Assembly (NCBI GenBank): GCA_963736975.1
Contig: CAVTQY010000002.1
Span: 186,001 to 250,000 of the forward strand
Source of the DNA: CAVTQY01 sp963736975
Lineage (GTDB): Bacteria; Pseudomonadota; Alphaproteobacteria; Acetobacterales; Acetobacteraceae
Length of the DNA: 64,000 nucleotides
Reading direction: 5' to 3'
Of this stretch, positions 43,368 through 52,506 are shown piece after piece; positions within the stretch are counted from its first letter, which is position 1, and each line of letters starts with the position of its first letter. The translations under genes and the position numbers were made by a program. Under the pieces are notes generated by a model. It was not told where the DNA came from. It did no database searches and saw nothing but the letters and a program-made list of their open reading frames with translations.

Positions 43368-44138
43368 TTACAACACCTGGCTCAGAAACGCCCGCGTGCG
43401 TGGATCGCGCGGCGCGGAGAAAAACTCGGCCGGCGGGCCGTGCTCCACGATCACGCCACGGTCCGTGAAATAAATGTGGTTCGCCACCTCCCGTGCGAAC
43501 CCCATTTCATGCGTCACCAAAATGCACGTCATGCCCTCTTCAGCGAGCTGGCGGATCGCCACCAGCACCTCCTTCACCGTCTCCGGGTCCAACGCCGCAG
43601 TAACCTCATCGAACAGCATCAGGTCCGGCTGCATCGCCAGCGAGCGGGCGATCGCCACGCGCTGCTGCTGACCGCCTGAGAGCTCGCCGGGATAAGCGTG
43701 TTCCTTGCCGTCCAGCCGCACCTTTTTCAGCAGCGCATAGGCCTCTGCCTCGACCTGGGCGCGTGGCCGCTTCAGCACCTGGATCGGCGCCATCATGACG
43801 TTCTGCAACGCCGTGCGGTGCGGAAACAGATTATACTGCTGGAACACCATGCCGACATGCTTGCGCAGCCGCAGCTTGTCGAGCTTCAGGTCATTGACCT
43901 CGATGCCCAGCACCTTGATGGAGCCGCGATGGAACGGCACCAGCGCATTGACGCAGCGGATCAAGGTCGATTTGCCTGAACCGGACGGGCCGATGATGCA
44001 GGCCACCTCGCTTTTCCGCATGGACAGGCTGACGCCCTTCAGCACCTCGATCTCGCCGAAGGATTTGTGCACGTCCTCGATCGCCACGAGCGGCCGGTCG
44101 GGAGTCCAGCCGGGCGGCGGATCGAAACGGCTTGCCAT
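43368..44138 (-). CDS. Amino-acid ABC transporter ATP-binding protein
   Basis: A 256-residue ATPase of the polar amino-acid (HisP/GlnQ) type. Walker A is IGPSGSGKST, the signature is LSGGQQQRVAIARSLAM, and Walker B is LMLFDEVTAALD; the switch histidine is in ILVTHEMGFA. It hydrolyses ATP to drive the two permeases encoded next to it. It is the last gene of the operon 47223 to 43368. Confidence 0.93.
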   Translation of the reverse strand: MASRFDPPPGWTPDRPLVAIEDVHKSFGEIEVLKGVSLSMRKSEVACIIGPSGSGKSTLIRCVNALVPFHRGSIKVLGIEVNDLKLDKLRLRKHVGMVFQQYNLFPHRTALQNVMMAPIQVLKRPRAQVEAEAYALLKKVRLDGKEHAYPGELSGGQQQRVAIARSLAMQPDLMLFDEVTAALDPETVKEVLVAIRQLAEEGMTCILVTHEMGFAREVANHIYFTDRGVIVEHGPPAEFFSAPRDPRTRAFLSQVL

Positions 44139-44144
44139 CTTCGG

Positions 44145-44993
44145 TCAGCTCCGCACGGCGTAGCGGCGCTCGAGCCGCTGCGTCATCCAGGCGATCGGGT
44201 AGGAGTAGATGAAGAACATCAGCAGCACATACCCATACAGCGGCGCCAGCAGGTCGGTGCGGCCGCCCTCGGCAGCCTGCACCTGGCCGGCGAGTGTGAC
44301 CACCTCGTTCACGCCGACGATCGCGGCCAGCGTCGTTGCCATCGTCAGGATGGCATACAGGTTCATCCAGGGCGGGATCATCCGTTTGACGCTTTGGGGC
44401 AGGATGATCTGCCAGAGCTGCTGCGTGCGGGTGAAGCCGAGCGACTCGGAGGCTTCCCATTGACCGGGCGGGATCGACTGCACGCCGCCTCGCACGACCT
44501 CGGCGACATTCGCCATGACCGGCAAGGCCAGGCCGATCACCGCTTTCAGCCAATCGGGGAAGCTGATGGCCAGCGAGCCGATCTGCACCTGGAACGGCAG
44601 CATGTAGATCATGAAAAACAGCAGCACCAGCCAGGGCGCGTTGCGGAAGAACTGCGTCAGCGCCCAGGCGACGGCGCGGACGGGACGGCGCAGAGAAATC
44701 AGCCCCAGGCCGAGAAAGGCGCCCAACGCGGTGCCGATCGCCATGGCAAGGACGCTGATCAGGATATTGAACAGGAAGCCGCGCAGCAGCAGCGGCGTCC
44801 AGCGCGCCAGCACGACAAGCACGCTGGCACGCGGGGCCGGTCCGACAGCGGCGCCGGCGGCCAAAGCGGTGAACAGGATAAAGCCGCTCAGGGCGGCGCC
44901 GTGCCATAGCGACAACCGAAGCGGCGGCAGCGGCCGGCGGCGCCGCAGCACTTCGGGCAGCGGCAGCATCACCGGGAGGGCTGCGCCGCTCAT
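44145..44993 (-). CDS. Amino-acid ABC transporter permease
   Basis: A 282-residue inner-membrane permease started at the ATG at 44993, which overlaps the stop of the preceding permease (ATGA). Five to six membrane helices are followed by the HisM/GlnP-type coupling loop EVVRGGVQSIPPGQWEASES, which contacts the ATPase. It pairs with the permease encoded just upstream. Confidence 0.88.
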   Translation of the reverse strand: MSGAALPVMLPLPEVLRRRRPLPPLRLSLWHGAALSGFILFTALAAGAAVGPAPRASVLVVLARWTPLLLRGFLFNILISVLAMAIGTALGAFLGLGLISLRRPVRAVAWALTQFFRNAPWLVLLFFMIYMLPFQVQIGSLAISFPDWLKAVIGLALPVMANVAEVVRGGVQSIPPGQWEASESLGFTRTQQLWQIILPQSVKRMIPPWMNLYAILTMATTLAAIVGVNEVVTLAGQVQAAEGGRTDLLAPLYGYVLLMFFIYSYPIAWMTQRLERRYAVRS

Positions 44994-45736
44994 GTGCCGA
45001 GGCCGGGGCGACGCAGCGCCCGTTCCCAGGAGTTCATCGCAAAGACCAGCAGGCCGACCAGGCCGATATAGACGATGAACAGCACGACCATCATCACCGG
45101 GACGTTCACGCTGTCTGACCATATTTGGTTCGAAACGTAAAGTAACTCGGGGACAGCGATGGCGTAGGCGAGGGTGGTCGTCTTGACCAGGTTCACCAGG
45201 TTGTTGGTGAGCGCCGGCAGGCAGACCCTGATGGCGAGCGGCAGGACCACATGGATGTAGGTCTGCAGCCGCGTGTAGCCGAGCGCCTCAGCGGCCTCGA
45301 CGGTGGAATGGGGGATGGCTTCGATGCCGGAGCGGAAGATCTCCACATTGAAGGCGCCGGCGAAAAACGTGAGCGAAATACAAGCCCAGGCGAAGCCGCC
45401 GATCAGCGGCTCCTGCATGCCGAAGGTGTTCTTCACCGTGGGCAGTAGTGCGCTGAGCCCGAAATAGAAGAAGAACATCTGCACGAGCGGCGGCGTATTG
45501 CGGAAGAGTTGGATGTATCCCTGCACGAATCGCCGGGTCCAGATCAGGCGGGAGCCCTGCAGCCAGGCGCCGATAATGCCGACCAGCACCGAGGCCGCGA
45601 TGGTGATGGCCGACAGTTCGAGTGTAACCAGCAGTCCGTGGAAGAAACGCGCCCGGTCGAACGGGTCGTAGGCGATGGTCAGGTTGATCCCGGTCGTCTC
45701 ATGCAGGTGACGAAACCAGGCTGCTATCCCGTTCAT
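44990..45736 (-). CDS. Amino-acid ABC transporter permease
   Basis: A 248-residue permease with the coupling motif EIFRSGIEAIPHSTVEAAEA and a C-terminal HisM-type helix set. With the partner permease it forms the membrane channel. It follows the binding-protein gene by 18 bp. Confidence 0.88.
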   Translation of the reverse strand: MNGIAAWFRHLHETTGINLTIAYDPFDRARFFHGLLVTLELSAITIAASVLVGIIGAWLQGSRLIWTRRFVQGYIQLFRNTPPLVQMFFFYFGLSALLPTVKNTFGMQEPLIGGFAWACISLTFFAGAFNVEIFRSGIEAIPHSTVEAAEALGYTRLQTYIHVVLPLAIRVCLPALTNNLVNLVKTTTLAYAIAVPELLYVSNQIWSDSVNVPVMMVVLFIVYIGLVGLLVFAMNSWERALRRPGLGT

Positions 45737-45754
45737 CGGGCGCGTGGATTCCCT

Positions 45755-46564
45755 TTACTTGTATTTATCGTGCATCTGCTCGGCGTACTGGGAATGCGGG
45801 TTGATGCCGTATTTCGTCTCGAGATCAAGGATGAAGCCGGTCTTGCCCCAGTCCTCCACAGTTTTCTTCATGAAGTCGGCGAATTGCGGCTCGCCTTTCC
45901 GGACCGCGAGTCCCCAGGGCTGGGCGTCCTGCGACGGCAACGGCATGGCGTAACCCTTCCATTCGGCGTTCATCAACTGACCCTCGATTGCCGTGTCGTC
46001 ATAGATGAAGCCGATGCAGCGGCCCTGCTTCAGCGCTGTCAGTGCCTCGGCGACACCGGTGAAGGCGATCACCTGGGCGCCGAATTTCTCGGCGACCTGC
46101 TTGTTGTAGAAGGCGCCCTGGATGCCGCAGACCGGCTTGCCTTTCAACTGGTCCCAGGAGGTGACGGTGATCGACTTGGGCAGCATGAGGTTGTAGCCGG
46201 AGGCGTAGTAATCGGGCTTGATAATATCGATGACCTGCTCGCGTTCGGGCGTATCGGTCATGGTCGCGATCATCAGGTCGATCTTGCCCTGCTCCAGGAA
46301 CTGCATGCGATTGGCGGCGACCACCGGAACCAGATCCAGCTTCACGCCGAGACGCTTGGCCACGTCACGCGCCAGGTCGGGCTCGATCCCGATAATATCG
46401 CCGTTCGGGGCGCGGTAGCCGAACGGCGGGTAATCCGCTTTCACGCCGACGGTCAGGACGCCTTTGGACTTGATGTCCTGCAGCTCGTCCGCGCGGGACG
46501 GGCCGGCGGTGATGGCGAGCGCTATCCCGGCCAGGGCAAGCATGCCGAATCGTCTGCTAATCAT
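45755..46564 (-). CDS. Amino-acid ABC transporter substrate-binding protein
   Basis: A 269-residue periplasmic protein, started at the ATG before ISRRFGMLALAG, with a signal peptide ending near SRA. GVLTVGVKADYPPFGYRAPN and IIGIEPDLARDVAKRLGVKL are the marks of family-3 binding proteins. The specificity cannot be told, but the lobe residues resemble polar amino-acid binders. The ribosome site is AGGAAGG. It comes 26 bp after the 2OG-oxygenase gene. Confidence 0.9.
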   Translation of the reverse strand: MISRRFGMLALAGIALAITAGPSRADELQDIKSKGVLTVGVKADYPPFGYRAPNGDIIGIEPDLARDVAKRLGVKLDLVPVVAANRMQFLEQGKIDLMIATMTDTPEREQVIDIIKPDYYASGYNLMLPKSITVTSWDQLKGKPVCGIQGAFYNKQVAEKFGAQVIAFTGVAEALTALKQGRCIGFIYDDTAIEGQLMNAEWKGYAMPLPSQDAQPWGLAVRKGEPQFADFMKKTVEDWGKTGFILDLETKYGINPHSQYAEQMHDKYK

Positions 46565-46590
46565 GGTTTTCCTTCCTGTTGCTGGGGCGG

Positions 46591-47223
46591 TTATGCCGCC
46601 CACGTCAGCCGTTTGACGAGTGCCGAGACGCGGTGCCGGCGCAATTCACTGCGGGCCTTGGCGTCGGTGGTCATGTAATTGAGCTGGATGCTGAAGCGTT
46701 GTCCGGTGAAGACCTGATGCCCGTGCCAGGCCCTCGGGCTGTTGGGGAAGGCCAGCAGCGTGCCGTTCACCGGCGGCACCTCGACGGCGTAGTCCTCCAG
46801 GTCATTGGGTCCGCGCAGCAGGCGCAGGCAGCCTTGATGCCGGGCAAATTTGTCTGTCGCCGGATTGAGGTAAAGGAGGACAGTGACGCGTTTGGCGGTC
46901 GAGTCGACGTGGATGTGGCCGTCGCGGTCGGTGGTCCAGCCGCGCAGGGTCAGCATGGTCGGCGCATCACCGAGGTCGAGCCCGAAGCGGGCGGCGAGGG
47001 TATCGCGCAGGGTCGGGCCCTCCAACTCGTTCACCAGCGCCCGGGCTGCCGGTCCGAGGCGCACCGATTCGGGCGGGATGGAGCCGCGTTTGGCGAGCGG
47101 CGGCAGGTCGGCGAGCACGGCTTGCAGACTTGCGGGGGGCACGAAGTCGGGGACCACGAGATGCGGGAACGGGTCTCTCCCCAGCGGGGCCGAACGCAAG
47201 GCGGTGTAATCGAGCGCGATCAT
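46591..47223 (-). CDS. 2OG-Fe(II) oxygenase family protein
   Basis: A 210-residue double-stranded beta-helix oxygenase. The iron ligands are His and Asp in GHIHVDSTAKR and His in AWHGHQVFTG; the 2-oxoglutarate arginine is in GQRFSIQLNYM. It could hydroxylate an amino acid or a peptide with Fe(II), 2-oxoglutarate and O2. It is the first gene of the operon whose other members are the ABC importer genes, which suggests that the substrate is a compound imported by them. It is divergent from AFG1/ZapE. Confidence 0.82.
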   Translation of the reverse strand: MIALDYTALRSAPLGRDPFPHLVVPDFVPPASLQAVLADLPPLAKRGSIPPESVRLGPAARALVNELEGPTLRDTLAARFGLDLGDAPTMLTLRGWTTDRDGHIHVDSTAKRVTVLLYLNPATDKFARHQGCLRLLRGPNDLEDYAVEVPPVNGTLLAFPNSPRAWHGHQVFTGQRFSIQLNYMTTDAKARSELRRHRVSALVKRLTWAA

Positions 47224-47273
47224 GCGGGGCGTCTAGCACGAGGGGCGTGGACGCGCTAAGGCGCCCGGCCGAA

Positions 47274-48431
47274 ATGGATACCGCGCCCGATATAACCGCC
47301 GATATAAACCTGGGGCCGCTGCCGGCCTATCGGGGGCTGGTGGCGGCCGGGGTGCTTGCCCGCAATTCTGCCCAGGCGATGGTCGCCGAGCGGCTGCAGG
47401 ACCTCTGGGTGAAGCTGCGCGGCTATGATCCTCCGTTAGCGAACGGAAACGGGCTGTGGCGCCTGCTGCGGCGCAAGCCGGTGGACGAAGCGCCGGCCTG
47501 GGCGCCGAACGGGCTGTATGTCGTGGGCGAGGTCGGGCGGGGCAAATCCATGCTGATGGATCTGTTCTTTTCGGCCGCTCGGGTGCAGCGGAAGCGGCGC
47601 ATCCATTTTCACCAGTTCATGCAGGACGCACATGCGCGGTTTCATGCCTGGAAGCGGGCGCATCCGGAGGCCGAGGATCCGATTCCGCCGTTGGCCGATG
47701 CGATCGCCGGGGAAGCAGCGCTGCTGTGTTTCGATGAGTTCCAGGTGAATGACATCGCGGATGCGATGATCCTGGGGCGGCTGTTCCAGGCGCTGTTCGA
47801 GCGGGGGGTGGTGGTGGTCGCGACCTCCAACACGCGGCCGGCGGAGCTGTTCAAAGGGAGGCCGGGGCGGGATGCGTTCCTGCCGTTCATCGCGTTGCTG
47901 GAGCGGCATCTCGATCTGCTGGAAATGGCGAAGGGGAGGGATTTCCGGCGAGCGCGACTGCGCGGTATGGCGACCTGGCATGTGCCGGCGGACGCGGCGG
48001 CGGAGCGGGCGCTGGATGCGGCGTTTGCCGAGCTGACGGGCGGGGCGGAGCCTCGGGCGGCGCGGTTGACCGTGATGGGGCGGACCTTGGTGGTGCCGGC
48101 CGCGGCGGAGGGTGTGGCTCGGTTCGATTTTGCCGGGTTGTGTGGGGCGGCGTTGGGGGCGGGGGATTACCTGACGCTGGCGACGCATTTTCATACGCTG
48201 GTGCTGGACCGGATTCCGTCGCTTTCGGTGGAGAATCGCGATGAGGCGGGGCGGTTCATGACGCTGATCGATGCGCTGTATGAGCATCGGGTGAAGCTGG
48301 TGGCGTCGGCCGCGGCGAAGCCGGATGAGCTGTACCGGGACGGGGAGGGGGCTTCGGTGTTCGAGCGGACGGCATCGCGGTTGGAGGAGATGCAGAGCAA
48401 GGAATGGCTGGATTTGCCGCATCTGACGTAG
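47274..48431 (+). CDS. zapE: AFG1/ZapE-family ATPase
   Basis: A 385-residue P-loop ATPase started at the ATG at 47274 (DTAPDITADINLGPL). Walker A is VVGEVGRGKSMLMDLFF, Walker B LLCFDEFQVNDIADAM, and the family's ARPAELFKGRPGRD and DRIPSLSVENRDEAGRF segments follow. In bacteria ZapE modulates the divisome under stress; the mitochondrial AFG1 helps remove misfolded respiratory subunits. The gene is followed by the parS-like site. Length and motifs are complete. Confidence 0.9.
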   Translation: MDTAPDITADINLGPLPAYRGLVAAGVLARNSAQAMVAERLQDLWVKLRGYDPPLANGNGLWRLLRRKPVDEAPAWAPNGLYVVGEVGRGKSMLMDLFFSAARVQRKRRIHFHQFMQDAHARFHAWKRAHPEAEDPIPPLADAIAGEAALLCFDEFQVNDIADAMILGRLFQALFERGVVVVATSNTRPAELFKGRPGRDAFLPFIALLERHLDLLEMAKGRDFRRARLRGMATWHVPADAAAERALDAAFAELTGGAEPRAARLTVMGRTLVVPAAAEGVARFDFAGLCGAALGAGDYLTLATHFHTLVLDRIPSLSVENRDEAGRFMTLIDALYEHRVKLVASAAAKPDELYRDGEGASVFERTASRLEEMQSKEWLDLPHLT

Positions 48432-48464
48432 CGGCGGGGGGTAGGGCGGCGGTGTTCCCGATGT

Positions 48465-48480
48465 GTTTCACGTGGAACGT
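48465..48480. promoter_or_regulatory. parS-like ParB binding site
   Basis: TGTTTCACGTGGAACG matches the ParB/Spo0J consensus TGTTTCACGTGAAACA at 14 of 16 positions, and the palindromic core TTTCACGTGGAAC is well kept. It lies 34 bp after the end of zapE, in non-coding DNA. In most bacteria such sites cluster near the chromosome origin or on plasmid partition loci. Confidence 0.6.
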
Positions 48481-48562
48481 TCGTAAACAGCTGGTTAACG
48501 GGCCACTGGTATAAGGGATGGGTGTCTCGCTCAGGGTTGGACCTCGGTTCGATGGGGTGAGC

Positions 48563-48690
48563 AGTTGTACACTTAGGGGATTTCGGACCGTTCCAGTTGT
48601 ACAACAGGACGTTTTGGGCCGCCACCAGTTGTACAAGAGGCCGATTTGGGGCGCCCTGAGTTGTACAACTCAGGGTTTTCGGCGTGTCCG
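48563..48690. repeat. Four tandem 32-bp repeats (iteron-like)
   Basis: Four units start at 48563, 48595, 48627 and 48659, exactly 32 bp apart. Every unit begins AGTTGTACA; three continue AGTTGTACAA, and the last has the full 12-bp palindrome AGTTGTACAACT. A second conserved part follows: a G at position 17, TTT at 19-21 and GG at 23-24. The remaining positions vary. No open frame explains them. The array lies between zapE and the Roco-TIR gene, 83 bp after the parS-like site. Confidence 0.88.
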
Positions 48691-49065
48691 TAGCGTACGC
48701 TTGCACACGTGTAAGAGGCCGGCGGCTTCGCCGAGCGATGGTCGAGGGGCCGGGCGGTAGCCCTCGCTGCCGCATGGGACCTGGAGCCGGAAGCGGGTTG
48801 AATCCAGGCGGCGGCGGTACTCGAACGAGCCACCGCTCCGGGCAACAGAGGACGATGCGGTGATAGCGGCCGGCTTAGCGTGCATCGCTCCGGGATCGTT
48901 ACTTTCGTTCTATACTATACTTTTGAAAATCGAACCCTGAGCCCGGGCTGGTTTCTCAGCCAGAATGTCGAGGCGAGGTGTGCACTCCATCTCTGCTGCC
49001 CGAGGCATCCATCCCTGTGGAACAAGCGCTTCACCTCACCAGCACATTTATGCGAGACTCGACAT
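48691..49065. other. Non-coding leader between repeats and Roco gene
   Basis: About 375 bp with no supported gene. It holds the imperfect palindrome CTTGCACACGTGTAAG (48700-48715), and a stretch of lower GC near 48900-48930 (tactttcgttctatactata) that could contain the promoter of the downstream gene. Nothing else was recognised. Confidence 0.4.
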
Positions 49066-52000
49066 ATGGATGAGACCCTGGGCGGCCTGAGTGTTGCACG
49101 GCAACGCATTGCCGAGGAGGCTGAGCGGCGGACGGGCTCTCTCGACCTACGCAATCTCGGGCTAACGACCCTACCCGATGAACTCTTCGATCTGCTGCAC
49201 CTGCAACGGCTTGATCTGGGCGTAGATTTCACGGAAGCCGATCCGCGCCCGAACCGCGTCGTCGCGCAGGTTGCTGCTTTGGCAAAGTTGACACTTTTAG
49301 AGGTTCTTTCCCTTGCAGGAACGGATCTCGTCAATCTGGCGCCGCTGGCGTCGCTGCCCGCGCTGCAATCGCTCGATTGTTCCGACACGCAGGTGAGGGA
49401 CCTGGCGCCGCTGGCGTCGCTGCCCGGGCTGCGATCGCTCGCTTGCTGGGGCACGCAGGTGAGCGACCTGGCGCCGCTGGCGTCGCTGCCCGGGCTGCAA
49501 TCGCTCGCTTGCTGGGGCACGCAGGTGAGCGACCTGGCGCCGCTGGCGTCGCTGCCCGGGCTGCAATCGCTCGCTTGCTGGGACACGCAGGTGAGCGACC
49601 TGGCGCCGCTGGCGTCGCTGCCCGCGCTGCAATCGCTCGATTGCTCCGACACGCAGGTGAGCGATCTGGCGCCGCTGGCCTCGTTGCCCGCGCTGCAATC
49701 GCTCGTTTGCTGGGGCACGCAGGTGAGCGACCTGGCGCCGCTGGCGTCGCTGCCCGCGCTGCAATCGCTCGATTGCTCGGGCACGCAGGTGAGCGACCTG
49801 GCGCCGCTGGCGTCGCTGCCCGCGCTGCAATCGCTCGATTGCTCGGGCACGCAGGTGAGCGACCTGGCGCCGCTGGCGTCGCTGCCCGCACTGCAATCGC
49901 TCGATTGCTCGGGCACGCAGGTGAGCGACCTGGCGCCGCTGGCGTCGCTGCCCGCGCTGCAATCGCTCGATTGCTCGGGCACGCAGGTGAGCGACCTGGC
50001 GCCGCTGGCGTCACTGCCCGCGCTGCAATCGCTCCGTTGCTACAACACGCAGGTGAGCGACCTGGCTCCGCTGGCGTCGCTGCCCGCGCTGCAATCGCTC
50101 GATTGCTCGGGATGCCGGCTGACGCATGTGCCGGAGGCACTCTGGCTCCTGCCGTCCCTGGAAAGTCTGGTACTACACGACTGCCACGTGCCAGGCATTC
50201 CCGCCGAAGTGCTGTCGGAAGGCGGGGCCGATAATTGCCTGGAATCGCTGCGCGCCCATTTGCGCGACCGTGCCGGCGGTGCGGAGCCCGTGCGCGACCT
50301 CAAGCTGATCGTGCTTGGCAACGGACGCGTCGGCAAGACGCAGACTTGCCGGAGGCTGCGCGGCGAAAATTACGATGACACGATTCCCTCGACACACGGC
50401 ATCCAGGTGACCTCGGCCACACTGCCGGGCACCAATGGTGCCGCCATCGATCGGCTGAACATCTGGGATTTCGGCGGCCAGGACCTGTATCATGGTACGC
50501 ACGCGCTGTTTATCCGCGCACGCGCGCTGTTCCTTCTGGTGTGGTCACCAGAGACCGAGGGCACGCAGGAGCAGCACGCCGACGGAACCGTGTTCCGCAA
50601 CCATCGCCTGGAATACTGGGGCGCTTACATTCGCCACCTTGCGGAGCCCGACAGTCCCGTGTTGGTCGTGCAGGCCCGCTGCGATCGGCCGGAAAACGAC
50701 GCCCTGCGCCCGCCACTCAGCGACGAAACGCTGTCCGCCTTCGGCTTCCGCAAGGTGGTGCAGTACAGTGCGAAGCTTGATCGGGGTCGCGCCGCGTTGA
50801 ATGAGGCGTTACATGATGCTGGCCAGTGGCTCAACGAGCGGCAGGGTATCGCCACAATCGGCGTGGGGCGGCTGAAAGTGCAGCGGCGGCTGGAGGACAT
50901 GCGCGACGCCGACGCGGTCTGCCCGTCGGATCAACGCCAATACCGCACCATCACGCAGGAACTGTTCCGTCGCTTTTGCGAGGAAGCCGGCGGCGTCAGC
51001 TCACCCGAGCACCTGCTATCCTACTTGCACAACGCGGGTGTCGTGTTCCACCGTCCGGGACTGTTCGACGACCGCATCATCCTGGACCAGAGCTGGGCGC
51101 TGGACGCTATCTACGCGGTTTTTCATCGGGACAAATCGCTCCGTTGGCTGCGACGGTCACGGGGTCGGTTTGTCCGTTCCGATCTGCTCGGTCTTGTCTG
51201 GCAAGGTTACAAGGCCGCCGACGCAGACCTGTTCATCAGCATGATGGAGTTGTGCGGCATCTGCTTCGTCCATAGGGAAACGTACGGGGGAGACGAAGAA
51301 ACCGAGGTACATCGCACCCGAGCTGTTACCCGAGCGCGCGGAAATCGAAGGCGAACTCGCCGAGAAATGGGATTCGGCCCAGCCGAGCGAGTCCGCGACA
51401 TTCAATTATGCGCTGCTGCACCCAGGCCTGATGCGCGGCGTGATCGCCCGGGTCGGCAGCCAGGCGGGGGTAAACGCGCTGTATTGGCGTGGTGGCGTCT
51501 GTGTCTATGAGAAGACCACGCGTAGCCACGCTCTGATCGAGCAGGAAGTCGCGGAGGACGATTGGCGCGGCCGCATCCGCATTCGGACGCAAGGCGGCCA
51601 GGCCCGTGCTCTGTTGGACGAGCTGGTCGCCTGGGTCGCGCGCGAGGGCGACCGCATCGGCCTGCGTCCGAGTGTTGTACCGTTGGAAGCCGCGCCCGGG
51701 CAAGCAAAGACGGTGGCGGTGCGCATGCCTGTTGCGTTTGAGGCAATGCATGCCAAGGCGGAGCTTGCCTTCGGCCAGCCCGCCGCGTCAGGGATTGAGT
51801 GCTTCGTGTCTTATGCCTGGGGCGATGCAACGCCCGAAGGTCGCGAGCGCGAAGCGATCGTGGACCAGCTCTGCAACGCGGCAACGGCGGACGGCATCCG
51901 CATTGTGCGCGACAAAACAACACTGCGGACCGGAGACCGGATCTCCCAGTTCATGCAGCGTATCGGCGCCGGCGGCAGGGTATTCGTGATTCTGAGCGAC

Positions 52001-52408
52001 AAATATCTGCGTTCAGGGTTTTGCATGTACGAGCTGTTCGAGGTCTGGCGGAACAGCAAATGGGATGATCAGGACTTTCTCGGCCGCGTCCGGGTGTATG
52101 CGCTTCCGGACGCGGCGATCTTCGGCATCAAGCAGCGTCTCCAGTATGCTATCCTCTGGAAGCAGAGATTCGAGGAGGTCGAGGCGGAGATCAGGCAGCA
52201 CGGAGCCGTCATATTGGGGCCGAAAGACTTCAACGAGTTCCGGCTGATGAAGCAGTTCTATCTGAATGTATCAGAGGTGCTCGCCACGATTGCGGATATT
52301 GTCCTGCCGCGTAGCTTTGAACAGCTTCAGGAATACGGTCTCGCTGATCTGCTCACGCCGACGCCATCTGCTCGCACGGATAAGCCCATCCCGCCGGCAC
52401 CGGACTAA
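49066..52408 (+). pseudogene. LRR-Roc-COR-TIR (Roco) protein, one-base frameshift
   Basis: Correcting one base gives 1113 residues. After a short helical start (MDETLGGLSVARQRIAEEAE) come twelve 22-residue leucine-rich repeats (residues 90-353), then a Roc GTPase domain: P-loop GNGRVGKTQTC at 418, the DFGGQD switch and RCD guanine-type motif. A COR domain follows (RQYRTITQELFRRFCEEAGG and onward) and a C-terminal TIR domain from residue 910. The TIR has the conserved start CFVSYAWGD and the C-x-x-E-L motif (FCMYELFEVW), where the glutamate is the NAD-cleaving residue in active TIRs. At 51286-51290 five Gs stand where four give TYGETKKPRYIAPELLPE; the extra G breaks the chain within COR. The start ATG at 49066 has no strong ribosome site. 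It may sense a ligand through LRR and GTPase parts and trigger TIR NADase activity. Confidence 0.88.
49333..50124 (+). repeat. Twelve 66-bp tandem repeats coding for LRRs
   Basis: Twelve in-frame 66-bp units encode DLAPLASLPALQSLDCSGTQ-type leucine-rich repeats. Units 7-10 are nearly identical at the DNA level, differing by single bases such as cccgcact for cccgcgct. The outer units vary at the residues that follow 'QSL' (DCSD, ACWG, ACWD, VCWG, RCYN). The near-identity suggests recent expansion by slippage or recombination. Confidence 0.95.
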
Positions 52409-52506
52409 GGAAGGTCTGAACCAGCTCGCTCATTGGCTGGCTGCGGGAAAGCGCCGGAGAGTCCCCGATCCTCTCCGCCCCAGCGGGGGCAGTGAGAGAG
52501 AGCCGC

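Noticed and set aside
48563..48690. The 32-bp array as a CRISPR
   Set aside because: Only about 10 bp are identical and the rest is partly conserved; there is no 25-40 bp repeat with unique spacers and no cas gene in the window.
48915..50234. Long open frames on both strands across the LRR region
   Set aside because: The 66-bp repeat length is a multiple of three, so every frame repeats without stops. Only the plus-strand LRR frame joins to the GTPase domain.
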